In this document: positions 26,295 to 35,109 of the stretch, in pieces | Layout: each line of letters begins with the position of its first letter | Position numbering within the stretch: the first letter of the stretch is position 1 | Origin: Prevotella veroralis DSM 19559 = JCM 6290 | Lineage (GTDB): Bacteria > Bacteroidota > Bacteroidia > Bacteroidales > Bacteroidaceae | Assembly (NCBI RefSeq): GCF_000377625.1 | Contig: NZ_KB898326.1 | Coordinates: 1-64,000 of the forward strand | DNA length: 64,000 nucleotides | Direction of reading: 5' to 3' | Notes under the pieces: generated by a model | Database searches by the model: none | Told to the model about the DNA's origin: nothing | Seen by the model: only the letters and a program-made list of their open reading frames with translations | Translations under genes and position numbers: made by a program

Positions 26295-27362
26295 ATGGCA
26301 CAATCAAATAATCATTTAGTTATTATGGCTGGCGGAGTTGGTAGTCGATTCTGGCCAATGAGTACAACGGAACATCCAAAACAGTTTATTGATGTATTGG
26401 GCGTAGGACGAACTCTATTACAATTGACTTATGATCGCTTTTCGGGTGTTGTCCCTTCTGATAATGTTTGGGTAGTAACCAATCAGAAGTATGTGGATTT
26501 AGTCCATGAACAATTGCCTGAAATGCCATTGAATCATATCCTAAGTGAGCCTTGTCGCCGTAACACAGCTCCCTGCATTGCGTATGTTAGTTGGCGTATT
26601 AAGAAGGAAAATCCCAAGGCAAACATCGTTGTTTCTCCAAGTGATCATGTTGTTATGGACAACACCGAGTTCCGAAGAGTGGTAACAAACTGTATGAAAT
26701 TTACCGCGGAAACGGATGCTATAGTGACATTAGGAATGAAACCGACGCGCCCAGAAACTGGATATGGCTATATTCAGGCAGATCTTTCAACGGCTTCTGC
26801 ACGTAATAAGGAGATATATCGTGTTGATCATTTCCGTGAGAAACCCGATTTAGAGACGGCAGAACGCTATATTCGGCAGAATAATTTCTTCTGGAATGCA
26901 GGTATTTTTATTTGGAGTGCATCTACAATCGTAAATGCTTTCCGCATCTATCAACCCAGCGTTGCGCGTATTTTTGAGCAGATAATGAATGTTCTTGGAA
27001 CATCCGAGGAGCAACGAGTTATTGATGAGGTATATCCTGAATGCGAAAATATCTCTGTTGACTATGCAATTATGGAACGAGCAGAGGAGATTTTCGTCTG
27101 TCCTGCATCTTTTGGCTGGAGCGATCTTGGCACATGGGGCTCACTGATGGCACAAAGCCAGCGAGATTTATATGGAAATGCAATTATAGGTAATGAAATT
27201 CATCTCTTCGATAGTCGTAATTGTATTGTCCATACCACCGAAGAATGCAAGGTCGTTATTCAAGGCTTGGATGGTTATATCGTTGCGGAACAAGGGGGGA
27301 AATTGCTTATTTGTAAGCTCTCTGAAGAACAAAGGTTGAAGCAATTTACGGGAGAAGGGTAA
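26295..27362 (+). CDS. manC: Mannose-1-phosphate guanylyltransferase
   Basis: Makes GDP-mannose from mannose-1-phosphate and GTP for surface glycans and protein O-glycans. The 355 residues carry the nucleotide site MAGGVGSRFWPMS (11-23), VSPSDHVVM, RPETGYGYIQ, EKPDLETAE and the FFWNAGIFIWSAS segment. It lacks the C-terminal phosphomannose isomerase cupin found in long bifunctional forms, so it is the single-activity type. Own promoter; a hairpin at 27397 separates it from the next gene. Confidence 0.93.
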   Translation: MAQSNNHLVIMAGGVGSRFWPMSTTEHPKQFIDVLGVGRTLLQLTYDRFSGVVPSDNVWVVTNQKYVDLVHEQLPEMPLNHILSEPCRRNTAPCIAYVSWRIKKENPKANIVVSPSDHVVMDNTEFRRVVTNCMKFTAETDAIVTLGMKPTRPETGYGYIQADLSTASARNKEIYRVDHFREKPDLETAERYIRQNNFFWNAGIFIWSASTIVNAFRIYQPSVARIFEQIMNVLGTSEEQRVIDEVYPECENISVDYAIMERAEEIFVCPASFGWSDLGTWGSLMAQSQRDLYGNAIIGNEIHLFDSRNCIVHTTEECKVVIQGLDGYIVAEQGGKLLICKLSEEQRLKQFTGEG

Positions 27363-27396
27363 TCTCATTCCCCCTTTTGATAGCCATTGATTGTTT

Positions 27397-27432
27397 ATAT
27401 CCACATATTATCTTCACGTAATGTGTGGATAT
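27397..27432. terminator. Hairpin after manC
   Basis: ATATCCACAT pairs with GTGTGGATAT (one G-U), with further weak pairing inside. AT-rich, with no strong U-run, so it is a likely but not certain terminator. Confidence 0.5.
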
Positions 27433-27452
27433 ATTAGTATTTCAAAGTTCCT

Positions 27453-28478
27453 ATGATGTTTCTTTCTAAGATAATATTTTCCATTTGTTGCGTTCATTTC
27501 CTCACTTCTTTCGCCCAAACGCCGAAGTTAGTAAGGATGAATCCCCAACATTATTTCCATCATAATCTGCCAAAGGGCAATTACAGTGGCTTGACTTCTT
27601 TAGGAAATGAAACTTATGCGGTGGTATCAGACAAGGCTCCTAAGAGTGGGTTCTTCGTGTTTCATATACAGATTGACCATCAGACGGGCGATATTCTGGA
27701 CATAATTTCAGATGGTTTCCGCCCTTCTTCTGACGCAAATCAGGATGAAGAGGGGATTGCATTCTTTCCCAAAGACAGTACGATATTCATTTCCCGTGAG
27801 GGCGATAATGCCATTTTAGAGTATGCGATGGACGGACATCTGACGGGGAAAAGATTAAAAATCCCCGCTACTTTCAAAGATATTACCCATCAATATGGCT
27901 TTGAAGCATTGACTTATAACAAGCAAACGCACCTGTTCTGGACAACTTCTGAGAGTACTTTAAAGCAGGATGGTGTGCAAGCCAATGCTCAGAATCAGGT
28001 TAATAATCGCTTGCGGCTACAAAGTTTCGATGAAAATTTCATGCCTCAAGCGCAATTTGCTTACCTGATGGACAAACCAATCTCGCATAAGAGTGCTTCC
28101 AATTATGCGATGGGCGTACCAGCTTTGACCGCATTAGATGATGGAAAGCTATTAGTCTTAGAGCGCGAGTTCCTTGTAACATCGGGTAAATTAGGGTCGT
28201 TTGTGAGCAATAAGATCTATTGCGTCGATCCTCTTTCCGCCGATTCTATTCTGTCAAATGCCCCACTTCAAGCTGCTTCTCCCTATCTTCCAAAGACATT
28301 GATAGCAGAATGGAAGACCTCCTTAACGCTATTCCGACAAGATTTAGCGAACTATGAAGGGATGTGCCTCGGTCCAAAACTGTCTGACGGAAGCCAAGTC
28401 CTTATCCTTTGTGCCGATAGTCAGAATCAATATGGCGGAGTTTTGAGAGATTGGTTCCGCACGATTGTCATACGATGA
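27453..28478 (+). CDS. Exported phytase-like esterase-domain protein
   Basis: A 341-residue exported protein with a signal peptide (about 1-21, ending TSFAQ) followed by a beta-propeller-like domain of the family named esterase-like activity of phytase: KGNYSGLTSLGNETYAVVSD, DEEGIAFFPKD, ISREGDNAILEY, GFEALTYNKQT. The acidic clusters fit calcium or metal binding. Members are suspected phosphoesterases, but substrate and activity are not established. Its only link to manC is proximity. Confidence 0.8.
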   Translation: MMFLSKIIFSICCVHFLTSFAQTPKLVRMNPQHYFHHNLPKGNYSGLTSLGNETYAVVSDKAPKSGFFVFHIQIDHQTGDILDIISDGFRPSSDANQDEEGIAFFPKDSTIFISREGDNAILEYAMDGHLTGKRLKIPATFKDITHQYGFEALTYNKQTHLFWTTSESTLKQDGVQANAQNQVNNRLRLQSFDENFMPQAQFAYLMDKPISHKSASNYAMGVPALTALDDGKLLVLEREFLVTSGKLGSFVSNKIYCVDPLSADSILSNAPLQAASPYLPKTLIAEWKTSLTLFRQDLANYEGMCLGPKLSDGSQVLILCADSQNQYGGVLRDWFRTIVIR

Positions 28479-28491
28479 TAATGTATTGCAT

Positions 28492-28533
28492 AAAAACAGA
28501 AAGCCACGGGCAAGTGCTCGTGGCTTTCGTCTT
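28492..28533. terminator. Bidirectional terminator, phytase-like gene and HU-like gene
   Basis: GAAAGCCACG (28499-28508) pairs perfectly with CGTGGCTTTC (28519-28528). Five A on the left give a U-run for the minus-strand gene; a T-rich CGTCTTTC follows on the right for the plus-strand gene. Confidence 0.85.
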
Positions 28534-28550
28534 TCTGGATTGAATGGTTT

Positions 28551-29012
28551 TCAACCAACTTGAGGTCCTGACTCCTCATTCTCTTTCTTGTTCTCTTTTG
28601 GTTTTTTCTTGCCTTTCACCTTCTCCTGTGGAGCTACTCGGAAGAACTCAATACCCTTGAGTTGGCGGAACTCCTGTGTAGGAGTGAAGAGAATCTGCGT
28701 TCGAGAGATGCACTCCGAAGGCTTGAAATCTTCTTCTTTCAGCACAGATTTTGAGGTGAATGTGGGTCGGAACGTACCGATTGGTCCCCCGTCGACAATG
28801 TAACCTCTCGAACAAAGTTCGTTTAACACTTTGCGGAAACGATAGAATACAGCCGCAATGTCAGCTTGACCAACGGTTGAATCGTCCGCCATGCGATCAC
28901 ATAGTTCATCAAAAGTGATGTGATGTTTCTGACAAACAGGGTGAGCAATGAAGACATCTTTGCCTTTTAATTTACCCATGTTGACCGTTCTCTTGGTTAG
29001 TGAAAAATCCAT
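28551..29012 (-). CDS. HU-like DNA-binding protein (TIGR01201 family)
   Basis: 153 residues with an HU/IHF-type core: MDFSLTKRTVNMGKLKGKDV, the helical TFDELCDRMADDSTVGQADI and a beta arm around GGPIGTFRPTF, where HU family proteins contact DNA. It ends in a Lys/Glu-rich tail (KVKGKKKPKENKKENEE). This fits the putative histone-like family expanded in Bacteroidales. It probably bends or coats DNA, in a role distinct from canonical HU. Promoter at 29100, leader about 85 nt. Confidence 0.83.
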   Translation of the reverse strand: MDFSLTKRTVNMGKLKGKDVFIAHPVCQKHHITFDELCDRMADDSTVGQADIAAVFYRFRKVLNELCSRGYIVDGGPIGTFRPTFTSKSVLKEEDFKPSECISRTQILFTPTQEFRQLKGIEFFRVAPQEKVKGKKKPKENKKENEESGPQVG

Positions 29013-29099
29013 AAGCTAAATGGTTTTTAAATGTGTTTTAAATAAATTAGAGTGGGGTATCTGCACACTTCACAGTACTTACACTCAGATTGTATGGCG

Positions 29100-29107
29100 C
29101 AAATATA
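29100..29107 (-). promoter_or_regulatory. Promoter -7 element of the HU-like gene
   Basis: TATATTTG on the minus strand with TTG about 20 bp before it; leader about 85 nt. Confidence 0.65.
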
Positions 29108-29219
29108 ATGAAAATATTTTATTAAAACAATAAATCGAAGCTATTTTTTTGATTGTTTTTATATCCTTATTTTCAATAAGCAATCTGACTTTTGTAAATA
29201 TTGTATATTGCTTTCTAAA

Positions 29220-29307
29220 AAATCGTACCTCCGTTTTAGTAAAAACGTACCTCCGTTTTGATGAAAACGTACCTCCGTTTTTGGTAAAATGTACCTCCGT
29301 TTTTTTC
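29220..29307. repeat. 22-bp tandem array, AAACGTACCTCCGTTT family, copy Y2
   Basis: Four units at an exact 22-bp step (GTACCT at 29225, 29247, 29269, 29291), with nearly the same units as at 14152 and the same inverted ends AAACG/CGTTT. All four are in one orientation. Confidence 0.9.
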
Positions 29308-29403
29308 GGATTTATTATTGGTTTTGTATCGCTCTGATAATCAATGATTTACGAAGGTGCGTAAAAGGGGCTAAAAACGGGTGATTTTCATGTGCAGAAT
29401 GAC

Positions 29404-29459
29404 AAAAAAAGAGAGTAGGAATTAAGCCTGCTATTCGCTAATAAGCCTAATTCCTACTC
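29404..29459 (-). terminator. Rho-independent terminator of valS
   Basis: Twelve-pair stem, GAGTAGGAATTA (29413-29424) with TAATTCCTACTC (29448-29459), followed on the minus strand by seven U (29410-29404). Confidence 0.85.
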
Positions 29460-29482
29460 GGATATTGTTAGGTAAAATTAGT

Positions 29483-32176
29483 TTACTTTTTCCTCAATTC
29501 CTCCAAACTTGCTTTGAGAGCTGCAATCTTTTCTTCGGAATCGCTTTGCTTTTTGCGCTCACGTTCGATGACTGCCGCAGGGGCATGAGAAACAAAATTC
29601 TCGTTAGATAGTTTCTTCTTGATGCCAGCGAGGAAGCCTTCCAGATGGTTGAGTTCTTTCTCTTGCTTTTCGATTTCGGCTGCAACATCAATCAAATCGC
29701 CAACAGGTACGGCAAAACTGTCCGTTCCGACCATGAAGCCTGATGCGTCGCTGGGCTTCTCTGCCACCACTTCGATTGTCTTTAAGTTCGCCATCTTATG
29801 GATTACGCTGTTGTATGCCTCGTAGTTATTTTGCCCAATGGCATTGAGTTCGAGTTCAACCTTAGGTGCGATATTCTTCTGATTGCGCACCGTTCTGACA
29901 CCACCGACGATTGCTTTCACCTGTTCTATGTCTTCGATTAACCGCTCTTCGTCCTTGGTTGGAGCTGGAAGTTTCAGTTCATCGCGCATAATGCTCTCGC
30001 TGTCTTTGCGGTCATAGATGTGCTGCCATAGCTCTTCGGTGATGAAAGGCATGAAGGGGTGGAGCATCTTTAATAAAGAATTGAAGAAACGGAGCGTTGC
30101 CTCGTAGGTCACTTTGTCGATAGGCTTGCCATATTCTGGCTTAATCATCTCAAGATACCAGCTTGAAAACTCGTCCCAGAAGAGGCGATAGACCGTCATC
30201 AATGCCTCGGAAATACGATAGCTCTTGAATTGTTCGTCCATCTCTTTGTTTACAGCTTTCAGTTTGGCATCGAACCATTCAACGGCGATTCGGCTTGCTT
30301 GTGGCTGTTCAATATCGGCAGTTTGCCAACCTTGTACGAGGCGGAAGGCATTCCAAATCTTGTTATTGAAGTTACGTCCTTGCTCACAGAGCGTCTCATC
30401 GAAGAGAATATCATTGCCGGCTGGGGCTGAAAGCATCATACCCATACGGACGCCATCGGCACCATATTTCTCAATAAGCATAATCGGGTCAGGCGAATTG
30501 CCAAGACTTTTGCTCATCTTCCGCCCGAGCTTATCGCGCACAATACCCGTGAAATAAACATGCTTGAATGGGAATTTACCACGATATTCATAGCCTGCCA
30601 TGATCATTCGTGCCACCCAGAAGAAGATAATGTCTGGACCCGTCACGAGATCGCTCGTAGGGTAGTAGTAGTTTATTTCCTCATTATCGGGGTTGTTAAT
30701 GCCATCAAACACAGAGATTGGCCATAACCAACTGGAGAACCATGTGTCCATGCAGTCGCTTTCCTGCTCTAAATCGGCTGCAGTTACGTTAGGATTCTTC
30801 TCTTTTGCGAGTTTCAATGCCTCGTCTGCGGTCTCTGCAACGACTGTTGCGTTCTTACCTTCTGCGTCCTTGAAATAGTAAGCAGGGATGCGATGACCCC
30901 ACCAAAGTTGGCGACTGATACACCAGTCTTTGATGTTTTCAAGCCAGTGGCGATAGGTGTTTTTATATTTCTTTGGATAGAACTCTATCTCATCGTCCAT
31001 CACTGGAGCGAGCGCAATGTCGGCAAAGTGCTGCATTTTGAGGAACCATTGTGTAGAGAGTTTCGGCTCGATGGGCACGTTGGTACGCTCGGAGAAGCCT
31101 ACTTTATTGTCATAGTCTTCTACCTTTTCCATCAAATCAGCCGCCTCTAAGTCCTTAGATATCTGCTTGCGCACGTCCATTCTATCTTGACCTACATACA
31201 AACCAGCCGCCTCTGAGATGGTTCCGTTATCATTGAAGATGTCGATTGTCTCTAATCCATGCTTCAAACCGAGCGCATGGTCATTGACATCGTGTGCAGG
31301 AGTAACCTTCAAACAACCTGTTCCGAACTGAATATCTACGTATGAATCCTCAATAACCGGGATTACGCGGTTAACCAATGGTACGATGACATGCAAACCT
31401 TTAAGCCATGTGTTCTTCACATCTTCTGGATTAATGCACATAGCCGAATCGCCCATAATCGTTTCAGGGCGGGTTGTTGCAACCACAGCGTAGTAACCTT
31501 TCTCATCTTTGTGCATTACATTGCCCTCGTCTTTGCGCTCCACTTTAGCCTGATCGTCGGCAGCAACATAATATTTAAGGTGATAAAGTTTAGAGTGTTC
31601 ATCCTTATAAATCACCTCCTCGTCCGATAGAGCAGTCTGTGCCTGTGGATCCCAATTGACCATTCGTACGCCACGATAGATATAACCTTTATTATATAAG
31701 TCGCAGAATACCTTAATAACACTCTTACTTCTGGTGTCGTCCATGGTGAAAGCAGTACGATCCCAATCGCAAGAGCAGCCCAAACGGCGCAACTGTTTCA
31801 AGATAATACCGCCATGCTCATGCGTCCAATCCCACGCATGCTCAAGGAATTGTTCACGGGTGAGGTCGGTCTTTTTGATACCTTCTTGCGCCAATTTGTT
31901 TACAACCTTTGCTTCGGTGGCAATACTTGCATGGTCAGTACCAGGAACCCAGCAAGCATTCTTACCCTCCATGCGCGCACGTCTTACAAGAATGTCCTGA
32001 ATAGTGTTGTTGAGCATGTGTCCCATGTGGAGTACACCAGTAACATTTGGTGGCGGAATCACCACAGTATAAGGCTCACGCCCATCAGGTTTAGAACTAA
32101 ATAGCTTATTGTCCAGCCAATACTGGTACCATTTTGATTCCACAACCTGTGGATCATACTTGCTTGCTAATTCCAT
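29483..32176 (-). CDS. valS: Valyl-tRNA synthetase
   Basis: Class I synthetase of 897 residues: HIGH-type motif [14 protein letters not shown], a large editing domain with [15 protein letters not shown], the KMSKS motif ([14 protein letters not shown]), anticodon-binding domain, and a C-terminal coiled coil ([21 protein letters not shown]). I start at the ATG at 32176 ([16 protein letters not shown]), the usual family start, with a leader of about 40 nt; an ATG at 32209 only about 8 nt after the expected transcript start is possible. Divergent from mazG. Confidence 0.96.
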   Translation of the reverse strand: MELASKYDPQVVESKWYQYWLDNKLFSSKPDGREPYTVVIPPPNVTGVLHMGHMLNNTIQDILVRRARMEGKNACWVPGTDHASIATEAKVVNKLAQEGIKKTDLTREQFLEHAWDWTHEHGGIILKQLRRLGCSCDWDRTAFTMDDTRSKSVIKVFCDLYNKGYIYRGVRMVNWDPQAQTALSDEEVIYKDEHSKLYHLKYYVAADDQAKVERKDEGNVMHKDEKGYYAVVATTRPETIMGDSAMCINPEDVKNTWLKGLHVIVPLVNRVIPVIEDSYVDIQFGTGCLKVTPAHDVNDHALGLKHGLETIDIFNDNGTISEAAGLYVGQDRMDVRKQISKDLEAADLMEKVEDYDNKVGFSERTNVPIEPKLSTQWFLKMQHFADIALAPVMDDEIEFYPKKYKNTYRHWLENIKDWCISRQLWWGHRIPAYYFKDAEGKNATVVAETADEALKLAKEKNPNVTAADLEQESDCMDTWFSSWLWPISVFDGINNPDNEEINYYYPTSDLVTGPDIIFFWVARMIMAGYEYRGKFPFKHVYFTGIVRDKLGRKMSKSLGNSPDPIMLIEKYGADGVRMGMMLSAPAGNDILFDETLCEQGRNFNNKIWNAFRLVQGWQTADIEQPQASRIAVEWFDAKLKAVNKEMDEQFKSYRISEALMTVYRLFWDEFSSWYLEMIKPEYGKPIDKVTYEATLRFFNSLLKMLHPFMPFITEELWQHIYDRKDSESIMRDELKLPAPTKDEERLIEDIEQVKAIVGGVRTVRNQKNIAPKVELELNAIGQNNYEAYNSVIHKMANLKTIEVVAEKPSDASGFMVGTDSFAVPVGDLIDVAAEIEKQEKELNHLEGFLAGIKKKLSNENFVSHAPAAVIERERKKQSDSEEKIAALKASLEELRKK

Positions 32177-32220
32177 TGTTTCGTATATTTTTTTATTCTT
32201 TATTATCATAAAATGCGGTG

Positions 32221-32258
32221 CAAAAGTACAAAAAATCCGCTTAAATAGTGTATCTTTG
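32221..32258. promoter_or_regulatory. Back-to-back promoters of valS (-) and mazG (+)
   Basis: TACTTTTG on the minus strand (32228-32221) and TATCTTTG on the plus strand (32251-32258), 22 bp apart, so both polymerases cannot bind freely at once. Confidence 0.7.
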
Positions 32259-32322
32259 CAGCGATAATAGTACAGGTCAGCAAGTACTTTAACGTTTATC
32301 TTTAACTTTAAACATCAAGACA

Positions 32323-33198
32323 TTGCATACAAAAGAAGAAAAATTAAAAGCCTTTGCACGTTTGTTGGATGTCCAGGAACGTCTTCGCAAGGAGTGCCCT
32401 TGGGATAGAAAACAAACCAATGAGAGTCTTCGTCCTAATACTATTGAAGAAACTTTCGAGTTAGCTGATGCACTTCTCAAGAACGATTCAAAGAATATCT
32501 GTAAGGAATTGGGCGATGTTATGGAGCACGTTGTGTTCTATTCAATGCTCGGTCAGGAGAAAGAAGAGTTTGATGTTGCTGATGTTTGCAATGCGCAATC
32601 AGATAAATTGATGTTCAGACATGATTTTATTGACTGGACAGGATGGGATGTTTCTCGCTCGGATATGGCTGTAAATGCTAATGGGCAGGTGGTTTACAAA
32701 GATGAATTGAAACAGCAATCAAGCGATAATCAGCAAGCAGCGCCTAATACAGCAACGCAAGTTGAATCTACTTGGGAACAGCGAAAACAGCGCGAAAGAG
32801 ATGGAAATAAGTCTGTTCTCTCTGGTGTTCCAGAATCATTGCCAAGTCTTATAAAGGCTTATCGCATACAAGACAAGGCTCGTAATGTGGGTTTTGATTG
32901 GGAAGAAAAAGAGCAGGTATGGGACAAAGTCTATGAAGAGTTAGGCGAATTGAGGGCAGAACTGCAGAAAGAAGATAAAGAACGTTCAACCGAAGAGTTT
33001 GGCGACTTTATGTTCTCGCTTATCAATGCAGCCCGTCTCTATCATATTAACCCCGATAATGCACTCGAACATACGAATCAGAAGTTTATAAAACGATTTG
33101 ATTACATCGAAAAGAAAGCGCGTGAGAAAGGTGTCTCTATAAAGGATTTGACGCTCGCGGAGATGGATCAATATTGGGAAGAAGCAAAGAAACTATAA
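32323..33198 (+). CDS. mazG: Nucleoside triphosphate pyrophosphohydrolase MazG
   Basis: House-cleaning enzyme that hydrolyses NTPs to NMP and pyrophosphate. The 291 residues contain two MazG halves: EERLRKECPWDRKQT-type start, EETFELADALL and KELGDVMEHVVFYS in the first; DKARNVGFDWEEKEQVWDKV, EELGELRAE and EEFGDFMFSLIN in the second, the acidic EExxE/ExxD pattern binding magnesium. A Gln/Asn/Thr-rich linker (about 125-155) joins them. The start is a TTG; no in-frame ATG exists upstream before the promoter. Confidence 0.92.
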   Translation: MHTKEEKLKAFARLLDVQERLRKECPWDRKQTNESLRPNTIEETFELADALLKNDSKNICKELGDVMEHVVFYSMLGQEKEEFDVADVCNAQSDKLMFRHDFIDWTGWDVSRSDMAVNANGQVVYKDELKQQSSDNQQAAPNTATQVESTWEQRKQRERDGNKSVLSGVPESLPSLIKAYRIQDKARNVGFDWEEKEQVWDKVYEELGELRAELQKEDKERSTEEFGDFMFSLINAARLYHINPDNALEHTNQKFIKRFDYIEKKAREKGVSIKDLTLAEMDQYWEEAKKL

Positions 33199-33218
33199 GA
33201 ACTAAAGATATTAAGCAC

Positions 33219-33776
33219 ATGAAAAGGAGTTTTTATTTAGTTATTTCATTGATTATCCTTGCTGCTGTTTACGCTTGTAAGGATAATAAGGCAAAGTCAT
33301 CATTGGCTCAAGCAAGTAATAGTACCGATTCTTTGACGGTGGGCGATAGTACTGTTTATGGTACTATGGTTGATGGAGGTATGAATTCTTTAATCTTACT
33401 TACGGATAAAGGTGACACGGTTGAGTTCTTAGTAAATCCAGATGACACTGTCGATGTTGTGAAAGGTGGAAAGATTCACGGCGATCGCTTTGCTGTGATT
33501 GGGTATAAGGAATATGGTGATAACTTCATGCGTTCAGCCATTAACTTAACTTCTCTATTAGGAAATTGGGCAAGTCTTGATCGCAACTTCGAGATTAAAG
33601 AGGGCGGGACGGTTAGTTCCAGTCTTCAATCAGAGAAGAATCCTTGGACTTCATGGAAGATTTGGAATGGTAAGTTGATATTATCAAAAGATACCTTTGA
33701 TGTTGATAACCTCGGTGCTGACTCACTATCATTAGAAAATCACAATGGTATTTTTGTCTTTACAAGAGGAAAGTAA
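33219..33776 (+). CDS. Lipoprotein of unknown function, lipocalin-like
   Basis: A 185-residue lipoprotein with signal sequence MKRSFYLVISLIILAAVYAC, in which Cys20 follows a lipobox-like AVYA. I take the ATG at 33219 rather than 33174 because the shorter form begins exactly with the signal peptide. The mature part is beta-rich (NSLILLTDKGDTVEFLVNPD, WKIWNGKLILSKDT) and looks like a lipocalin-type barrel; the exact family is uncertain. It follows mazG by 20 bp and is probably co-transcribed. Confidence 0.72.
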   Translation: MKRSFYLVISLIILAAVYACKDNKAKSSLAQASNSTDSLTVGDSTVYGTMVDGGMNSLILLTDKGDTVEFLVNPDDTVDVVKGGKIHGDRFAVIGYKEYGDNFMRSAINLTSLLGNWASLDRNFEIKEGGTVSSSLQSEKNPWTSWKIWNGKLILSKDTFDVDNLGADSLSLENHNGIFVFTRGK

Positions 33777-33879
33777 GATTTAGCTGATAAAACATTATAA
33801 TGCTCGTGTCGTGTAATAGCTCTTTGAATGAGATTTAGTTAAGCGATTCGAGCATTTTCATATTCGTTCGTATTGCTGT

Positions 33880-34794
33880 ATGGAACCATTTACTATACGT
33901 ATTTTAGGCTGTGGAAGTGCCTTACCTACATTGAGACATTATCCTTCTTCGCAGGTTGTTGAACTGAGAGAAAAGCAATTTATGATTGATTGTGGGGAAG
34001 GAACGCAGATACAATTACGTAGGTTGCACATCCATTTCTCTAGAATTATAGCTGTATTCATTAGTCATCTTCATGGCGATCATTGTTTTGGATTACCAGG
34101 AATGTTGTCTACATTTGGTATGACAGGGCGCACCGCACCTCTACATATCTATGCTCCTTCTTCTTTTGAGCCTATCCTTCAGCAAACACTCGACTTCTTT
34201 TGTCAGGGATTAGGGTTTGAGGTAATATTCCATAGCTTAGATACAACTCAACAGAAAGTAATTTATGAAGATCGTAGCCTGACAGTTGAAACGATTCCTT
34301 TGCAGCATAGAGTAGAATGTTGTGGATTCCTTTTTAGAGAGAAACAAACGCTCCCGCATATTCGTCGAGATATGATTGATTTCTATCATATCCCAATCAG
34401 TCAGATTAATAACATAAAGAATGGTGCCGATTGGATCACTCCAGATGGAGATATTATTCCGAACGACCGACTTACATCGCCTGCTACTCCTGCCCGTAGT
34501 TACGCTTATTGTTCCGATACGAGATATATCAAGTCACTTTCTAAGCAAGTTCAAGGGGTTAATACACTTTATCATGAAAGCACATATCTTGCGAAGGATG
34601 CCGATCGTGCTAAGCTCTATTGGCATAGTACGTCAGAACAAGCTGCGAAGGTAGCACATGATGCAAAGGTCGGTAAATTACTTTTAGGTCATTATTCCGC
34701 TCGATATAATAATGAGGAGTTACTATTAAAAGAATCTCAAGCTATCTTCCCGAATACTATCTTATCACAAGAGGGGATGGTCATTGATGTTTAA
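33880..34794 (+). CDS. rnz: Ribonuclease Z (tRNA 3' endonuclease)
   Basis: Metallo-beta-lactamase-fold nuclease that trims the 3' trailer of tRNA precursors. The 304 residues show LGCGSALPT (9-17), FMIDCGEGTQIQL, the zinc motif H63-L-H65-G-D67-H68 in SHLHGDHCFGLPG, SYAYCSDTRY (Asp ligand), the exosite-like region around 150-190, and HSTSEQAAKVA with GHYSARY near the end. Standard short form. It follows the lipoprotein gene by about 100 bp; no TAnnTTTG element is clear. Confidence 0.95.
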   Translation: MEPFTIRILGCGSALPTLRHYPSSQVVELREKQFMIDCGEGTQIQLRRLHIHFSRIIAVFISHLHGDHCFGLPGMLSTFGMTGRTAPLHIYAPSSFEPILQQTLDFFCQGLGFEVIFHSLDTTQQKVIYEDRSLTVETIPLQHRVECCGFLFREKQTLPHIRRDMIDFYHIPISQINNIKNGADWITPDGDIIPNDRLTSPATPARSYAYCSDTRYIKSLSKQVQGVNTLYHESTYLAKDADRAKLYWHSTSEQAAKVAHDAKVGKLLLGHYSARYNNEELLLKESQAIFPNTILSQEGMVIDV

Positions 34795-34937
34795 GACAAA
34801 GTTAACCTACAATTAAAACAGAGTGGCATTAAAATGACCATTGTGTAGTAACATAATCTTTAAGCAGAATGAAAGAAAGCTATAAAATATCTACTAAACC
34901 ATGAAACAAGATAGGGCAGTATTATGGCTTGCCGAAT

Positions 34938-35032
34938 AAAAAAGTCCCAGACGAATGGTCTGGGACTAAAGATTACCTGTCTCACGACAACTAATCTTCT
35001 AACCTTAATAATCTAATACCATGAAAAACACG
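34938..35032 (-). ncRNA. Candidate small RNA of about 95 nt
   Basis: Read on the minus strand, a transcript starting near 35032 would contain an AAGATTA/TAATCTT stem (34998-34992 with 34975-34969) enclosing a TGTC/GACA stem, then a ten-pair terminator hairpin AGTCCCAGAC/GTCTGGGACT (34967-34943) with six U. Promoter at 35036-35066. No reading frame of note. The 5' part (about CGTGTTTTTCATGGTATTAG) gives me the impression of a sequence recurring in Bacteroidales genomes, but I cannot name an Rfam family. It could instead be a leader or a read-through product of the GH125 operon. Confidence 0.6.
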
Positions 35033-35035
35033 TTG

Positions 35036-35067
35036 CAAAGATATGCTTAATTCATTATCACTCCAAA
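35036..35067 (-). promoter_or_regulatory. Promoter of the candidate small RNA
   Basis: On the minus strand TTTG, a 20-bp spacer, then TATCTTTG (35043-35036). Both elements and the spacing match consensus, only about 45 bp past the GH125 stop. Confidence 0.75.
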
Positions 35068-35109
35068 CTTTTTTAGTTAAAGAAAGCAAATAGATTACTA
35101 TTTAATGGA

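Larger units (their letters stand above)
29013..29482. other. Gap between valS end and HU-like gene
   Basis: About 470 bp with no gene. It holds the HU-like promoter (29100-29107), a four-unit palindromic array (29220-29307) and the valS terminator (29404-29459). The rest is AT-rich and unexplained. Confidence 0.75.
34795..35109. other. Gap rnz / GH125 holding a candidate small RNA
   Basis: About 315 bp. Nothing is recognised at 34795-34937. From 34938 to about 35066 a minus-strand promoter, stem-loop and terminator are packed together (listed separately). A nine-codon plus-strand frame starting ATGAAAAAC at about 35021 is too short to support. Confidence 0.7.

Noticed and set aside
35021..35050. 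Nine-codon plus-strand frame starting ATGAAAAAC
   Set aside because: Too short, and the strand signals (promoter, terminator) all point the other way.
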